NCBI GenBank assembly: GCA_019217005.1
Contig: JAHBNG010000060.1
Coordinates: 1-64,000 of the forward strand
Direction of reading: 5' to 3'
Source: Chloroflexi bacterium TSY
GTDB taxonomy: Bacteria; Chloroflexota; Anaerolineae; Caldilineales; Caldilineaceae
Length of the DNA: 64,000 bases
In this document: in pieces, positions 37,401-48,961 of the stretch
Position numbering within the stretch: the stretch's first letter is position 1
Layout of the letters: every line of letters starts with the position of its first letter
Notes under the pieces: generated by a model
Seen by the model: only the letters and a program-made list of their open reading frames with translations
The model's database searches: none
What the model was told of the DNA's origin: nothing
Translations under genes and position numbers: made by a program

Positions 37401-40400
37401 GCGACACAGTTGGTGGCCAGACTGGGGCAGGCGGATTTGGCGGCACGGTTGCGCCGACTGCTGGACACCTTGCGAGCCAAGGCTCCCGTCACTTCCGGCT
37501 ATGTCGGAGGCAACATCCTCAATCTGCTGCTGCACCTCCAAAGCGATCTCAAGGGCTATGATTTTTCCCAACTCTCGGTGTGGCAAGCCTACCTAGGAGG
37601 TGTGAATTTGCCTGACGTCAATTTTACGGGGGCTGATCTGGCCGGGACCGTTTTTACGGACACCTTCGGGGCTATTGAGGCCGTGGCCTTTAGCCCGAAT
37701 GGCCAGTTATTAGCGGCGGGCACGGAAGATGGGCAGATCCGCGTGTGGCAAGCCAGGGATAGTCAGCCTCTCCTGACGTTTGAGGGTCACACGGGGATTG
37801 TCTGGTCAATCGCTTTCAGCCCCGATGGGGAGACCCTGGCCAGTGGCAGTTGGGACCAGACGGTACGCTTGTGGGCGGTCCACAGCGGGCAGGAGGTCAA
37901 AACCTTGCCAGGCCACACCCACGCGGTCAGTTCAGTCGCCTTCAGCCCCGATGGGGAGACCCTGGCCAGTGGCAGTTGGGATCAGACGGTGCGCTTGTGG
38001 GCGGTCCGCAGCGGCCAGGGACTCAAAACCTTGCTGGACCACACCGACGCAGTCAATTCAGTCGCCTTCAGCCCCGATGGGGGGACCCTGGCCAGCGGCA
38101 GTTGGGATCAGACGGTGCGCTTGTGGGCGGTCCGCAGCGGTCAGGGGCTCAAAACCTTGCCCGGCCACACCGGCGCAGTCAATTCAGTCGCCTTCAGTCC
38201 CGATGGTCAGACCCTGGCCAGTGGCAGTTATGACCAGACGGTGCGCTTGTGGGCGGTCCACAGCGGGCAAGTGCTTAAAACCTTGCCAGGCCACACCGGC
38301 GCGGTCAGGTCAGTCACCTTCAGTCCCGATGGTCAGACCCTGGCCAGCGGCAGTTGGGACCAGACGGTACGCTTGTGGCATGTCCGCAGCGGGCAAGGGC
38401 TCAAAACCCTGCCGGGCCACACCAACTTGGTCTGGTCAGTCGCCTTCAGCCCCGATGGGGAGACCCTGGCCAGTGGCAGTGAGGATCAGACGGTACGCTT
38501 GTGGCATGTTCGCAGCGGGCAAGGACTCAAAACCTTGCCCGGCCACACCAACGCGGGCAGGTCAGTCGCCTTCAGTCCCGATGGGGAGACTCTGGCCAGC
38601 GGCAGTTGGGATCAGACGGTGCGCTTGTGGCATGTCCGTAGCGGGCAGGAGCTTAAAACCTTGCCCGGCCACACCAACGCGGTCATATCAGTGGCCTTTA
38701 GCCCCGATGGAGAAACCCTGGCCAGCGGCAGTGTTGACCAGACGGTGCGCTTGTGGGCTGTTCACACCGGACAAGGGCTCAAAACGTTGTCAGGCCACAC
38801 CGATTTGGTCAGTCTAGTGGCCTTCAGCCCCGATGGGGAGACCCTGGCCAGTGGCAGTGGGGACCAGACGGTGCGCTTGTGGCATGTCCCCACTGGACAG
38901 GAGCTCAAAACCTTGCCGGGTCACACCAACGCGGTCATGTCAGTGGCCTTCAGCCCCGATGGGGAGACCCTGGCCAGTGGCAGTGGGGACCAGACGGTGC
39001 GCTTGTGGCATGTCCCCACCGGACAGGAACTCAAAACCTTGTCAGGCCACGCCCACTGGATTTGGTCAGTCGCTTTCAGCCCCGATGGGGAGACCCTGGC
39101 CAGTGGCAGTGGGGACCAGACGGTGCGCTTGTGGCATGTCCCCACCGGACAGGAACTCAAAACCTTGCCGGGCCACACCAACGCGGTCAGATCAGTCGCT
39201 TTCAGCCCCAATGGGGAGACCCTAGCCAGCGGCAGTTATGACCAAACGGTGCGCTTGTGGGCGGTCCCCACCGGGCAAGAACTCAAAACCTTGCCGGGCC
39301 ACACCAACGCGGTCTATTCTGTCGCCTTCAGCCCCGATGGCCGCGTCTTGGTTAGTAGCAGTGCGGACGAAACCATCAAGCTCTGGGATGTGCAGACCGG
39401 TGAGTGCCTCAAAACGCTGCGCAGCGACCGGCCTTACGAGCGGATGAATATTACTGGGGTGACGGGCATCACCGAGGGGCAGCGCAAAACTTTGCGCGCG
39501 CTGGGGGCTGTGGAGAATGGGCGTGATGTTCAAGGGAAGCCCGAACCCAAGCAACTGGAAATTGCAAAAACAGATATCCGTAACCAGCAATCAAAGCCCA
39601 ATCTCCCGCCTCAACCAACTGCGTTTATCGGGCGCGAGGATGAATTGGCCTCCTTACGTCAACTGCTTGTTGAACAGGAGGATTGCCGCCTGCTAACCTT
39701 AGTTGGTCCGGGCGGCATCGGCAAGACGCGGTTGGCGTTGGAAGCCGCAGGGCGGACAGGTGCTGAGTTTCAGGATGGGATCTATTTTGTTGGATTGTCT
39801 GGGGTGGAGGAACCTGAATTCATCGTCTCCACCATCGCCGAAGAGCTTAATATCACCTTGCAAGGCAGCGTAGAACCGAAGACCCAACTGCTGAACTATT
39901 TGCGCCCAAAAAAGGTGCTAATCATCATCGACAATTTTGAGCATTTGCTTGATGGCGTAGTGCTCTTGTCCGAGGTCTTGTCCGAGACTGCCGAGGTCAG
40001 GCTGTTGGCAACCTCTCGCGAGGCACTGGGATTACAAGAAGAATGGCACTTTCCGGTCAGCGGCTTTCCGGTGCTGGCTGAGGCTGAGGGGCGTGAAGCC
40101 ATTGAGGCCAATCCTGCTGCACAGCTTTTTCTTCAACGCGCCCAACGTGCCAATGCGAGCTTTACCATCGCGGATGAAGACATTGCACCAATTGTGCGTA
40201 TTTGCCAGTTGATCGATGGGATGCCGCTGGGGCTAGAATTGGCCGCAACCTGGGTTCGTTCCTTAAGTTGTCGAGAAATTGCGACGGAGATCGAACGGAA
40301 TCTGGATTTCCTCACCACCTCAATGCGCAACGTGCCGGAGCGCCACCGCAGTCTAAGAGCCGTCTTTGAGCAGACGTGGCAGGGACTGTCGGCAGAGGAA

Positions 40401-43400
40401 CAAGGGGTTCTCAGTAAGCTATCGGTCTTTCGAGGTGGTTGTCTGCGTGAAGCCGCTGAACAAGTGGCTGGTGCGACGCTGCCGTTGCTTTCGGCATTGG
40501 TGGATAAAGCTTTGTTACGTCGTAACCAAGATGCCTCTAGGCATGGACGTTACGAGATGCATGAATTAATCCGGCAATTTGCGGGTGAACGATTGACGCA
40601 TGAGGCTCAACTCCTAACACAAAATGCACATAGTGCTTACTATACATTTTTTGCCCAACAGCGGACGGCGAAAACAAGGGGTAAGCACGCAATCGAGGCA
40701 CGTCAAACCCTTACGAACGATATCGACAACATTCGTACTGCATGGTATCGGGCACTTTCCAATCGTGATATCCAATTGATGGAACAAGCCTCGGAATGGG
40801 TATGGAGTATTCCTAATGCTCGTGAAGGGGAAGCAGCCTTTCGCCAAGCAATTGAAGCCTTAAACCACATGAGCGAACAAGCTGATGTTGGGAACGCGTC
40901 AGGATTCCAGAATCTTCTCGGTTTTTTACTTGCTGGGCACGGTTGGTGTGTTGCTCTCAGTGGTAGGTTCATAGAGGGGCAAAGGTTGGCAGAACAAGGA
41001 ATACCACTCCTACGGTCTGCATCTTTGATTGTTAAACCAAAGCTAGCTAAATCTCTATTCCATTTGGGATATATGAAGCGACTTACAAGTTCATATGAAC
41101 AAGCAAGAGAACTTGCTCAAGAAAGTATGGCACTGCTCGCTGAAGTTGGTGATCGGTCAGGTGAAGCACGATGCCTTCATCTTTTGGGTTCGATTCATCT
41201 TGAAGAGGGCCAAATTGCTAAAGCCAAATGGTTCTTACGGCAAGGATTAGTACTTTGCGGGGAGAGTGACGATCAGTTTATCGAAAGCCCATTTATTCGC
41301 ATGCTGGGTCAGATTTCTATAATAGTTGGTGAGTATACAGAAGCAGACCAGCTATTCAAAGAGGTGATGTCTTTTCAGCAAAGAACTGACCATGTCAGGT
41401 CAATAGGAGATCCGTCGCGAGACTTTTGCTATCTGGCTCTTATCCAAGGGAACAAAGAGCAAGCGATGGCACTTGCAGAGCACTGTCTGTCCAGGGTCGA
41501 GATGGCTGGCCAAAATGCAAATTCAAGTAATGCTCTTGCGCTCCTGGCCGGTGCTCATCGACTATGGGGAAATCATAAAAAAGCAGAGCGTCTATATTGT
41601 TTGAATTTAGATACCCTCAAAGACGCAGGTCTTCGATACAATGCAGCAAAGGTTTCAACAGACTTGGGCGTGGTGCTATATGAACAAGGGGACTATCAGA
41701 GTGCAAAAAAGCTATACCAAGAATCGCATAACTTCTGGACAGAAATCAACAATGAACCGGAACTTGCTTCTACCCTACGCCATTTGGGTCACGTTGCCGC
41801 CGTTACCGATCGCGCAGACGATGCTCAAGATAATTACCACCAAGCGCTCACATGGTCAATCAAGCACCGATTAGCGCCAATCGCGCTTGATATATTTGTT
41901 GGTGCCGCCAAACTCTCGGTGCCGGACGGTGATATTCAACAGGCGGTGGAACTGCTGTCGCTGGCCGAATATCACCCCGCCGGCACGTTTGAGACGAAAG
42001 AGAATGCCCGTCGGCTTTGGGACAAACTGGCAGCCGATTTACCTTCCGAAGCGGTCACAGGAGCAAAAGCCCGAGGGCAGACGCTCGATTGGCAAGCAAC
42101 AGCTCAACAACTTATCTCGGACCTGGCCCAACCAAAAGAAGACCAAACGCAAACGGATCTCCATCACCCACCCCGGCAAAATTTGCCGCCTCAACCAACC
42201 CCCTTCATTGGCCGGGAACAGGAACTAGTTGAGATCAAGCAACTTTTGCAAGGCGAAGCAAATTGTCGCCTTTTGACCTTAGTCGGCCCGGGCGGCATCG
42301 GCAAGACGCGGCTAGCCCTGGCTGCGGCCGCGCAAGTCAGCGACGCTTTTCCCGATGGAGTTTACTTCATCGGGCTGGCTTCGGTAAGCGATCCTGAGTT
42401 TATTGTCTCGGCTATCGCTGAAGCCCTCGATATCAACTTTTATGACGAAGCTGCCCCCAAGACCCAGTTGCTTGATCATTTGAGCCAAAAACGCCGCTGC
42501 CTGATTATTGACAACGTCGAGCATTTGCTTGATGGCGTAGATTTACTGGCTGATATACTCCGAGCAGCCCCGCAGATGAAACTCCTTGTCACCTCACGCG
42601 AACGCCTTCGTTTACAGGAGGAATGGGGCTATGAAGTGCGGGGGATGGCTTTCCCCAACCCCGCTGATTGGCCTTCGGTTGAAGCGGCAGATCTTGAAAC
42701 ATACAATGCTATCCAGCTCTTTCTGCAATCTGTTCGCCGCATTGAAGCCAGCTTTCTCCCGTCACAGGACGATATCCCGCATCTCCTTCGTATCTGCCAG
42801 TTGGTCGATGGGATGCCGCTGGGGTTAGAGTTGGCCGCCGCCTGGATACGCACCCTGTCCTGCCAGGAAATCGCCCAAGAGATTGAACGCAATCTTGATA
42901 TTCTAGACACACGCTTACGCAATGTTCCCGAACGACATCGTTCGCTGAAAGTGGTTTTTGAGCAGACTTGGCAGCGCCTGACCGCTTCAGAACAAAAGGC
43001 CCTGCAACAGCTTGCTGTCTTTCGCAGTCCTTTCACGCGCGCAGCGGCCCAGCAAGTGACCAACACTTCCTTGCGAGACCTCGCTGCGCTGGTGGATAAG
43101 TCGCTTTGTCGCCAGCGGATGCCCGCTGGGCAGGGACGCTACGAGATGCACGAGTTGTTGCGCCAGTTTGCCTTCGAGCAGATGAATGAAGATGAACAAC
43201 ACGCTGTACAGGCGCGCCACAGTCGTTATTTCGGTGAGCTACTGGCAGGGCAAGAGCAACACATCAGGACAGCACCGAATGAAACGATGCTGGAGACGAT
43301 CGCGGCTGATTTGGACAATATCCTGGCAGCCTGGCACTATCTATGGACAAGGATTCAGGTTGATACTGAAACAGAGACCTGTGTTGCGCTCCTTTACGGT

Positions 43401-44519
43401 TACACCACGATCCTGGCTGGATATTTTGGCCACTGTTCCCTTTCTTGGGACGCGCTGTCCATCTTTCAAAAGGGGCTGTCCGTGCTACACGATTTTGTCA
43501 CCGACCAATCTGTTAACCGTGCTGCTGTAGCGGATCTGTATTACCAGCTACAAATCGAATGTGCAGCCAACCGTACAAAGCTTGGGGATGGTCAGACGAG
43601 CAGGAACGAGCTGTTGGCGCTATTGCCCCATCTACGCTCAGGCCCCAATAAACGGCAACTTGCCTTTGCCTTAACCTGCTTGGGGCGAGCTCACCAATCT
43701 CTGGGTGAATTTAAGAAGGCGGAGCAATGTTTGGAGGCGGCTCTGAGGCTTTATGACCAACTGGGTTTACAGCTGGAAAGTACCCTGCCTATGATCGACT
43801 TGGGAGCTATCAAGTTACGACGTAAATATTATGAAGCAGCTAGAGCAGACCACATCAAAGTGATGAAGATTTATGAATCAGTTGGGTATGAAATTGGATT
43901 GGCACAATGCTTGAACAACTTGGGCTTCATGAGTGTGGATAATGATGATGTTCAGCAGGCGAAGATTTATTACGAAAGGGCCTACAAAATAATACGGAAG
44001 ACGAAACATCGGCTCTTGACTGCTGTTATTCTTAGCGGTTTGAGCATGTGTGCCTATACAATAAACGATCTGCAAGCGGCCAAAGAAAAAAACGCTGAAA
44101 GTATGGCAATTTTTCGCGAGCTGAGACGTGTATACTGGATCACCCGTTCTCTCGTATCGTCCAGTTTCATTTGCCTTGCACAAAACGATCTGGAAACAGC
44201 TACCGACAACCTGTGTGAGGCCCTGAGGCTCGTGCAGCAATATCAACTCGTTCTCGTGAAGGGCAAGGTACAGGCTGCAACTGCGCATTTGCTGGAACGT
44301 CGGCATTGCTATGCGCTAGCTGTGGTTATGGCAACCCATGCACTCGGAACGGTACAGCTATTAACCCGTGAGCAAAGAAATTGTGAGGCCCTGCTAGACA
44401 GGATGGCCAAAAAAATAGATGAGGCCACCTATACTGACGCTCAAACTCGTGGTCGTAACACGCCCTTTGAATTGCTTGTGAACGAAGTAATCCCTGTTCT
44501 TGAACAATGGTTGTTATGA
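34476..44519 (+). CDS. Giant BTAD-kinase-STAND-WD40-NB-ARC-TPR protein
   Basis: 3347 residues in one open frame. Domains in order (approximate residues): SARP-like winged helix 1-95; BTAD helices 96-255; Ser/Thr kinase 286-548 with Lys315, HRDLKPGN near 409 and DFG near 429; P-loop NTPase with GMGGMGKTS near 613; pentapeptide-like stretch 1026-1063; fourteen WD40 repeats 1066-1653; NB-ARC with GPGGIGKTR near 1743; TPR-like helices about 2040-2550; a second NB-ARC with the same P-loop near 2603; TPR-like helices 2900-3340. There is no membrane segment and no nuclease or TIR domain. The kinase is the only obvious enzymatic output besides ATP hydrolysis. The layout recalls NLR-type receptors. 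It may sense a ligand with the WD40/TPR parts and signal by phosphorylation or DNA binding. There is no clear ribosome site before the ATG. Confidence 0.92.
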   Translation: MLQLKLTLFGAPQLERNNQPVPIPRRKVMAIFVYLVITKQVQRRDKLATLFWPESRQQTARSVLRREYSVLRRTLGDACFDSNREEIELSADVDIWVDVEEFRRHLAVCANHEHADDASCDDCLARLTAAATLYQDDFLAGFTLTDCPEFDDWQFFEADGLRREYADVLAKLVQVYELRSEYETAIDYARRWLAIDAMHEPVHRELMRLFALAGQQAAAVRQYDECVRILDEELGVPPEEETTALFEAIRTRRVIEPAQIATPDPSVTPSPLRPGTPEEATPPSKRYITEDLLATGGHGEVYRGHDTETGQLVVIKRLKPNLMQRHPEFVQRFQRESEALRQLDHPNIVKMFAAFEHEEQQSIVMEYMSGGSLRDLLDQGDALSLEQILDMSLELADALSRSHHLDIIHRDLKPGNVLLAADGTPRLTDFGIARLIRDEVRLTQSGALLGSPAYASPEILNDEEPDTRSDIWSFGVLLYEMLAGRPPFVGKSLTALLTGIMSKPVPPITQFRSDTPPPLVALLQRMLVKDKQQRIDSMRQVAAELEAIRAGKNTPESQLSITSSQPAVSALITPHIDWGEAPEIGRFYGREMELMQLEKWLLSERCRSVAILGMGGMGKTSLAVRLVQKIAKPAPDGHMDSHWEPVSNKGTRDEGVHFEHIIWRSLLNAPPFTDILLHWLQVLAAPQRIEMPSSPDQILSLLLTYLRQQPCLLVLDNYESILQDNNQRAGHYRRGYEEYGQLIQRLGESDHQSCLLLTSRERPPGFRRLEGDTHLVRSLPLSGLSAEVSLQFITDRGLSSSDSQIHRLSERYSGNPLALKLITDTIQDLFAGDVSLFFAEETLIFDDIRVVLDQQFARLSSLEREIMLWLAVEREAIAAQTLWDNLVHPPARRDFLEALRSLQRRSLLERRDAGGEVWFTLQNVVTEYTTAHFIEQVYEELERETLDDFSRHALLKAQAKDYLRQSQSRLILQPIATQLVARLGQADLAARLRRLLDTLRAKAPVTSGYVGGNILNLLLHLQSDLKGYDFSQLSVWQAYLGGVNLPDVNFTGADLAGTVFTDTFGAIEAVAFSPNGQLLAAGTEDGQIRVWQARDSQPLLTFEGHTGIVWSIAFSPDGETLASGSWDQTVRLWAVHSGQEVKTLPGHTHAVSSVAFSPDGETLASGSWDQTVRLWAVRSGQGLKTLLDHTDAVNSVAFSPDGGTLASGSWDQTVRLWAVRSGQGLKTLPGHTGAVNSVAFSPDGQTLASGSYDQTVRLWAVHSGQVLKTLPGHTGAVRSVTFSPDGQTLASGSWDQTVRLWHVRSGQGLKTLPGHTNLVWSVAFSPDGETLASGSEDQTVRLWHVRSGQGLKTLPGHTNAGRSVAFSPDGETLASGSWDQTVRLWHVRSGQELKTLPGHTNAVISVAFSPDGETLASGSVDQTVRLWAVHTGQGLKTLSGHTDLVSLVAFSPDGETLASGSGDQTVRLWHVPTGQELKTLPGHTNAVMSVAFSPDGETLASGSGDQTVRLWHVPTGQELKTLSGHAHWIWSVAFSPDGETLASGSGDQTVRLWHVPTGQELKTLPGHTNAVRSVAFSPNGETLASGSYDQTVRLWAVPTGQELKTLPGHTNAVYSVAFSPDGRVLVSSSADETIKLWDVQTGECLKTLRSDRPYERMNITGVTGITEGQRKTLRALGAVENGRDVQGKPEPKQLEIAKTDIRNQQSKPNLPPQPTAFIGREDELASLRQLLVEQEDCRLLTLVGPGGIGKTRLALEAAGRTGAEFQDGIYFVGLSGVEEPEFIVSTIAEELNITLQGSVEPKTQLLNYLRPKKVLIIIDNFEHLLDGVVLLSEVLSETAEVRLLATSREALGLQEEWHFPVSGFPVLAEAEGREAIEANPAAQLFLQRAQRANASFTIADEDIAPIVRICQLIDGMPLGLELAATWVRSLSCREIATEIERNLDFLTTSMRNVPERHRSLRAVFEQTWQGLSAEEQGVLSKLSVFRGGCLREAAEQVAGATLPLLSALVDKALLRRNQDASRHGRYEMHELIRQFAGERLTHEAQLLTQNAHSAYYTFFAQQRTAKTRGKHAIEARQTLTNDIDNIRTAWYRALSNRDIQLMEQASEWVWSIPNAREGEAAFRQAIEALNHMSEQADVGNASGFQNLLGFLLAGHGWCVALSGRFIEGQRLAEQGIPLLRSASLIVKPKLAKSLFHLGYMKRLTSSYEQARELAQESMALLAEVGDRSGEARCLHLLGSIHLEEGQIAKAKWFLRQGLVLCGESDDQFIESPFIRMLGQISIIVGEYTEADQLFKEVMSFQQRTDHVRSIGDPSRDFCYLALIQGNKEQAMALAEHCLSRVEMAGQNANSSNALALLAGAHRLWGNHKKAERLYCLNLDTLKDAGLRYNAAKVSTDLGVVLYEQGDYQSAKKLYQESHNFWTEINNEPELASTLRHLGHVAAVTDRADDAQDNYHQALTWSIKHRLAPIALDIFVGAAKLSVPDGDIQQAVELLSLAEYHPAGTFETKENARRLWDKLAADLPSEAVTGAKARGQTLDWQATAQQLISDLAQPKEDQTQTDLHHPPRQNLPPQPTPFIGREQELVEIKQLLQGEANCRLLTLVGPGGIGKTRLALAAAAQVSDAFPDGVYFIGLASVSDPEFIVSAIAEALDINFYDEAAPKTQLLDHLSQKRRCLIIDNVEHLLDGVDLLADILRAAPQMKLLVTSRERLRLQEEWGYEVRGMAFPNPADWPSVEAADLETYNAIQLFLQSVRRIEASFLPSQDDIPHLLRICQLVDGMPLGLELAAAWIRTLSCQEIAQEIERNLDILDTRLRNVPERHRSLKVVFEQTWQRLTASEQKALQQLAVFRSPFTRAAAQQVTNTSLRDLAALVDKSLCRQRMPAGQGRYEMHELLRQFAFEQMNEDEQHAVQARHSRYFGELLAGQEQHIRTAPNETMLETIAADLDNILAAWHYLWTRIQVDTETETCVALLYGYTTILAGYFGHCSLSWDALSIFQKGLSVLHDFVTDQSVNRAAVADLYYQLQIECAANRTKLGDGQTSRNELLALLPHLRSGPNKRQLAFALTCLGRAHQSLGEFKKAEQCLEAALRLYDQLGLQLESTLPMIDLGAIKLRRKYYEAARADHIKVMKIYESVGYEIGLAQCLNNLGFMSVDNDDVQQAKIYYERAYKIIRKTKHRLLTAVILSGLSMCAYTINDLQAAKEKNAESMAIFRELRRVYWITRSLVSSSFICLAQNDLETATDNLCEALRLVQQYQLVLVKGKVQAATAHLLERRHCYALAVVMATHALGTVQLLTREQRNCEALLDRMAKKIDEATYTDAQTRGRNTPFELLVNEVIPVLEQWLL
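37671..39434 (+). repeat. Fourteen tandem 126-bp WD40-coding repeats
   Basis: Each unit is exactly 126 bp (42 residues). Units 2-13 are nearly identical, while units 1 and 14 have diverged. Fourteen repeats would fold as two seven-bladed propellers. Differences between units concentrate at unit positions 1, 3, 19, 27, 29, 33 and 42. The near identity at DNA level points to recent duplication or gene conversion. Confidence 0.95.
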
Positions 44520-44616
44520 TGATCTGTACCCAAATTGATACGCTGTTGAAGCCGTTCCAAAAGCAGAGCTAGAGTAACCATCGATTGAATGAGAAATTGA
44601 AACACGAAGGGCACAA

Positions 44617-44766
44617 TGATCGCGTAGATAGCCGTCATAGATTCGGGGAAATCGCTAATGGTTTCCAGCCAGCCACAGCCCAGCTCCTTACAGGCAGCCC
44701 ATCGCCTCCGGCCCCAGTGCTCACCCCATTTATCGGCCGGGATAAAGAACTGGCCGAAATTGCCAT
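44617..44766 (+). pseudogene. 5' relic of a STAND-LuxR regulator gene
   Basis: ATG at 44658 begins MVSSQPQP, the same start as the regulator at 53594. It continues through HRLR and, after a one-base frameshift, TPFIGRDKELAEIA. About 40 bases before the ATG also match the leader of that gene. Homology stops abruptly at about 44766, and the rest is missing. The 44520-45020 stretch holds no other gene, though TGTCA-type motifs are frequent after 44780. Confidence 0.7.
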
Positions 44767-45023
44767 AGTACGCAACGTTGTGTCACTTTTATTGGTATCT
44801 GTCATAAAATTTGGTTCATGCGCACTTTTGCTGATCCACACGGGACTCATAAATGTCGTCCTCGAGGTACGCAATAGTTCTTCAGCAAAATTGCGTGAGA
44901 GCCAAGAATCCTGACATTTACTGTGTAAAGTGACATTCTCGCTTAATGTTTAGCGTAACCGGGCTGTCACATTATGCATTGGTTCAGATTCTGCCAGTTT
45001 CGCCGCTCTGATTCATGAAGGTG

Positions 45024-45248
45024 CTAGGCTGTATCAGTGCTAGGTTCATACCTTTTACCGAGACACGTGTCCACAAGTGCATCATATGAAAACAAAGAGA
45101 TCTCGTCGGTCGCGTCAAAGAAGCTGGCGACCCGCTCGTCTCGAAGAAAGTTAGGCCAATCTCGCTCCTTCGCTGTAGAATCGATATGATCAACCGTCAA
45201 CGGAGCAAGATACTCTGCTCTTTCTTTCGTGCGTGGCGAGGTGGACAA
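45024..45248 (-). CDS. Small hypothetical protein or fragment
   Basis: 74 codons rich in charged residues (ERAEYLAPLTVDHIDS). No family is recognised and the ribosome site is poor. It may be the remnant of a longer gene in a stretch already containing one relic. Confidence 0.3.
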   Translation of the reverse strand: MSTSPRTKERAEYLAPLTVDHIDSTAKERDWPNFLRDERVASFFDATDEISLFSYDALVDTCLGKRYEPSTDTA

Positions 45249-45300
45249 ACTGCAGCTTTTGGAATTGTCACGATCTACCCCTCTTGTGGTGTGTCGGTAC

Positions 45301-45633
45301 TTACTCCGGCAACCTAACTAGGGGTATATCTTCGCTCTCCCACTCATCTTCAAAGGTCATCAACTCGTCCCACCGTTCGAGCGTCGGCTTGTATGATTCA
45401 AACCATTCCTGATAGAACGCTGACGATGTTGCGGCATCGCGCGCAGCTCGACTCTCCCAATGCTGGGTCGCCAAATAGGCACGCGTACCATCGATGCGCA
45501 ACAGTCCAATGCTAATGCAGCCAGGCAGCTTCTGGTAGGTGGGGACGATTTCATTCTGGATGAGGGCGACCAGTTCGGATTCCTGTCGTCCTTCGTTAAG
45601 AGACCAGCGTTTGAAGGTGATGAATTCGCTCAT
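45301..45633 (-). CDS. Antibiotic biosynthesis monooxygenase-like (ABM) protein
   Basis: 110 residues with the ABM ferredoxin-like fold: FITFKRWSLNEGRQ, LPGCISIGLLRI, then the YLATQHWESRAARDA segment typical of these small dimeric proteins. Members include quinone-forming monooxygenases and haem-degrading enzymes, but many have unknown roles. The catalytic identity cannot be fixed here. Confidence 0.7.
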   Translation of the reverse strand: MSEFITFKRWSLNEGRQESELVALIQNEIVPTYQKLPGCISIGLLRIDGTRAYLATQHWESRAARDAATSSAFYQEWFESYKPTLERWDELMTFEDEWESEDIPLVRLPE

Positions 45634-46465
45634 GGGTTTCTCGGTTCATTCTGCTATACATTGCCCTTCATGTAGTCTGTTGGCTCGGCTTCTCTACTTC
45701 TCGAGGGTGATTCTGGCGGCTACCGGCGAGCAAAGCAGCCAGCTGTCGCTCGAACTGCATATTCCAGATTGTACCGCGGCAAACCAACTCCTTGATCTTT
45801 GCGCCTAGCCAACCTGTCACCACACGATTCTTTACTGTATCATCGGCTTCTACAAGTTGCACCAGCCCATCATGCCTGCCCAGGCTGATGCAACGGAGGA
45901 GATAGCGAAAACGATAGGGTGCCTGTTGTTTGCGACCCTCGATGATGGCGGCTAAATAGGTGCCAACATAGGCACCCATCGGGGCAGCCGTGGCACAGGC
46001 CATGCGAATAGGAATCGGTAGCACTTCTTCCAACGTGGCGGCGTCTCCGACGGCATAGATGTTGGGCCAGAGCTTTGCACGTAGATGCTCGTCAACGATG
46101 ATTTGCCCGCCCTTATTCACGAGCAACCCGACATGGCAGGCGAGGGTTGGCACCGAGAACGCACCCGCCCATAAACAGATATCAAAAGGAATTGTCGAGT
46201 CATCCGCGCAGACCGCGTGATTGGGTTGAAGAGATCTGATCGTTTTTTGCTCAATCACGTCAATGTTTAGCCGGTCAAATGCGTGCCGTAGATGTTGTTG
46301 ACCCCGCAGTGAAAGCTGTTCGCCAAATGCGCCTTTGGTGACCAGAGTCACCCGAAGCTTTGGATAGGTTTCGGCCAATTCTGTTGCCGCTTCGATACCA
46401 GTCAATCCGCCGCCGCAGATGAGTAAACGCCCATCTTGTGCAGCAATCTTCGGTAGGTGGCTTAG

Positions 46466-47468
46466 TGCCAATCCGAAAAGTAAATTCACAAAATAAATTG
46501 CAAAGACAAACGAAAGACAAACGGAATGCATATGTAGATCAAACATAAATTATGTAAACTTGTCTTCAAGAAAATAGGAAAATCCCTAGAAAAAGGAGAC
46601 AAGAATGTATGTCACAACAGAAATCAATGCCAAATTTCTCATAACAAATAGCCTATGGGAAAGAATCAAACCGTTGATCCCGCCCCAAAAAGCCAAGAAA
46701 AAAGCGGGACGACCACGGATGGAGGACCGGTTGGCTCTGAATGCCATCTTTTACGTGCTGCGGACTGGATGCCACTGGAAAGCCCTGCCACGCTGTCTCG
46801 GGGCGGCCAGTACAGTTCATGATCGCTTTCAGGAATGGACTCAAGCAGGACTCTTCGCACAGATGTGGCGCAAAGGGTTGCTGGCATATAATCAAGTCGC
46901 GGGGATCGACTGGCAATGGCAATCGATGGATGGCGCCATGAACAAAGCACCCTTGGGTGGCGAAAACGGGTCCCAATCCCACCGACCGCGCCAAGCAGGG
47001 CACCAAACGCAGCCTCCTGACCGATGGCGCTGGTATTCCCTTGGGATTGAGATCGAGGGGCGAATCGCAATGACATGAAAATGGTAGACCAGACCCTGGA
47101 ATCCATTCCCATTGAACGACCTGAACCAACCGCTGAAGCGCCTCAACATCTCTGTCTGGACAAGGGCTATGATTATGATGAGGTGCGCGAAACTGTCGCT
47201 CAATGGGGGTATACTGCTCATATTCGCTCTCGTGGCGAAGAACAAATCGACAAAGCCTCCATTCCCAACTATCGCTCCCGCCGTTGGGTTGTTGAACGCA
47301 CTTTTTCCTGGATGAATCGCTTCCGTCGCATTCTCGTTCGATGGGAGAAAAAGTCCCAGAATTTTCTCGCTCTGGTCCATTTTTCCTGTGCTTTCATCGC
47401 CTTTCGGGCTGCTGAGCGCTTTCTCTGATTCTGCACTTTTTTTTGCACCCTTATTTTTCGGATTGGCT
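46466..47468 (+). mobile_element. IS5-like insertion sequence in the oxidoreductase gene
   Basis: 1003 bp. The ends are inverted copies of gccaatccgaaaa. The 5-bp target duplication cttag lies at 46461-46465 and 47469-47473. It carries one frameshifted transposase gene. Confidence 0.9.
46605..47428 (+). pseudogene. IS5-family transposase, frameshifted
   Basis: The N-terminal part (IKPLIPPQK, RTGCHWKALP) and the C-terminal part (CLDKGYDYDE, RRWVVERTFSWMNRFRR) are those of an IS5-type DDE transposase. The middle reads GPNPTDRAKQGTKRSLLTDG in another frame. One base seems missing in an A run near 46965 and in G runs near 47043 and 47057. Restoring them would give one gene. Confidence 0.85.
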
Positions 47469-47886
47469 CTTAGCAGCGCTTGGGTGGCCGCTTCCGTGCT
47501 CAAAGAGAAGGCGTATTCGCTAACGCCCGGCACGCTCTGGGTATCAACCATGCTCCCAAGCGCATAAACGAGATAGTCATATGTCATTTGGACGTCGTCA
47601 CCCGCCGTGTGTACCGTGATCGTCTGTTGGGCGGGCGACAACCCTGTTACCCATCCTTCTATAAAGCTCACGCCCGTTCCGCGCAATAAATCAGCATAAG
47701 CATACTGCGTCAGACGTTGGTTTGCCGCTTGTTGGTGGAACCGAATACGCTCAACGAAATGGTCGCTGCCATTGACTAAAGTGATCTGTAGTCGGTCGCG
47801 GCGCACTTTGCGACTCAAGCGAAGCGCAGTGAGTGTACCCGCATATCCGCCACCCAGCACGAGAATTTGAGTTTTGTCACGCTGTT

Positions 47887-48420
47887 TCATGATTTCCCCT
47901 CGACAAGTCCAATGAAACGGTTCTCAAACATTGCTGCTCCCGAATGACCCCATATTAGGCAGTAGTGTGATTCTGGCAATTGGTGGCGCATAAATCTCGG
48001 TACAGAGAAACTGGCGATCTCAAGCAGTCTTTTCAGTGTAGTTTCCGAGCTTGTACCGCTGAAATATACCTTTTTAAGGGTTCTTGTCAATAATCCCAGA
48101 ATAGGGATTTGTATCGTTTGCGCAATGCGCTTCGCTGGTTCCGTCGTCTCTGGCTGATGACGATAGCGGAAGTACCAGATCAGCATCAGGAGGTTCGCAA
48201 CGGTGTAGAACCCATGCATGATGTAGATAGGCCCTACTGGCAGACTGATGACATAAATCCAGTATAGCAAATTGCCAAAGTGGTTCAGCACCAGGCTTAT
48301 CATACTATACGAATCAACATTGTGCGTCCGCCAGGTCTTCAGCAGCATACTGAGCGTGCCGCTGACGAAAATGAGACTTGAGATGGATCCTGCCAATATC
48401 TGAACGTGTTCAGTGGTCAC
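47887..48420 (-). CDS. SemiSWEET/PQ-loop type membrane protein
   Basis: About 177 residues from the GTG at 48420 (a TTG at 48435 is also possible). The first 90 residues hold three helices in the SemiSWEET pattern (LAGSISSLIFVSGTLSML, then NHFGNLLYWIYVISL). Such proteins dimerise to move sugars. The C-terminal 80 residues are a longer, unusual extension. The end overlaps the oxidoreductase start as ATGA, suggesting coupled translation. Confidence 0.6.
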   Translation of the reverse strand: MTTEHVQILAGSISSLIFVSGTLSMLLKTWRTHNVDSYSMISLVLNHFGNLLYWIYVISLPVGPIYIMHGFYTVANLLMLIWYFRYRHQPETTEPAKRIAQTIQIPILGLLTRTLKKVYFSGTSSETTLKRLLEIASFSVPRFMRHQLPESHYCLIWGHSGAAMFENRFIGLVEGKS

Positions 48421-48505
48421 GTGTCCGCCTTCCAATCATAAAGTTACGCTTTACCAACCGTTGGGACGAGTGACCATCTTGTCTGACCATAGCCACACTA
48501 GCCAC

Positions 48506-48784
48506 CTATATGGCATTGACGCTCCCTTGCCGGACTGCCAATTCGAGACGTTCAATTTCCCCGTTGGTGGTCGCCATTTTGTTGGCTTCACGCTGCTGTG
48601 CATTTTGTGCAATCTTCTTGACCGCCTTCGTTCCAGATAACCGATTGGCCAAAAAGGGAGGATGCACTATCTTGCGGATGATTTCCATGTGGCGTTGCCT
48701 GCCGAGTGCAACAGCTAACCTGCGCGCACCGGTGCTAATCTGCTCGATCAACGAAGTCTGAGTGGTGTTAGTCGTAGTCAACAT
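48506..48784 (-). CDS. Small hypothetical protein
   Basis: 92 residues, soluble, rich in Ala, Arg and Lys (IRKIVHPPF, KAVKKIAQNAQQREANK), probably helical. A clear AGGAGA ribosome site precedes the ATG. No family is recognised. It lies upstream of the SemiSWEET-like gene on the same strand. Confidence 0.55.
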   Translation of the reverse strand: MLTTTNTTQTSLIEQISTGARRLAVALGRQRHMEIIRKIVHPPFLANRLSGTKAVKKIAQNAQQREANKMATTNGEIERLELAVRQGSVNAI

Positions 48785-48961
48785 TTGGCGTCTCCTGTTT
48801 GGTATAGATGTGATTCAACACATCTGCTTATTTTTGTCTGAACGTAGTAAATGGCGCAATTTGGGTCGATGTTCTCCCCGCTTTTGGGGCGCTCGCCGAT
48901 GCGCAACGCCCCTACGGTCGGAACTCATGTGCAGATTGGTACACATATTCTAAATGCCTGC

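Larger units (their letters stand above)
45668..47890 (-). pseudogene. FAD-dependent NADH dehydrogenase-like oxidoreductase split by an IS
   Basis: The N-terminal half begins with the FAD-binding GGGYAG motif. The C-terminal half has the NAD-binding GGGLTGIEAATE and the FAD-binding YAVGDAA. They form one NDH-2/disulfide-reductase-type enzyme. Removing the 1003-bp element and one cttag copy restores TQALLSHLPKIAAQD and a 404-residue protein. It overlaps the SemiSWEET-like gene upstream by 4 bases. Confidence 0.88.

Noticed and set aside
37780..39241. Long open frames in other registers over the WD40 region (for example 345 codons at 37780)
   Set aside because: They arise because 126-bp repeats keep all frames free of stops. 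The frame with WD40 motifs is clearly the coding one.
37671..39434. Possible CRISPR-like array from regular repeats
   Set aside because: Units are 126 bp, contiguous, coding and lack unique spacers. They are WD40 repeats.
44585..44914. 109-codon plus-strand frame as a gene
   Set aside because: Only the stretch TPFIGRDKELAEIA is real STAND sequence, in a frame shifted from its true start. The rest is unrelated.
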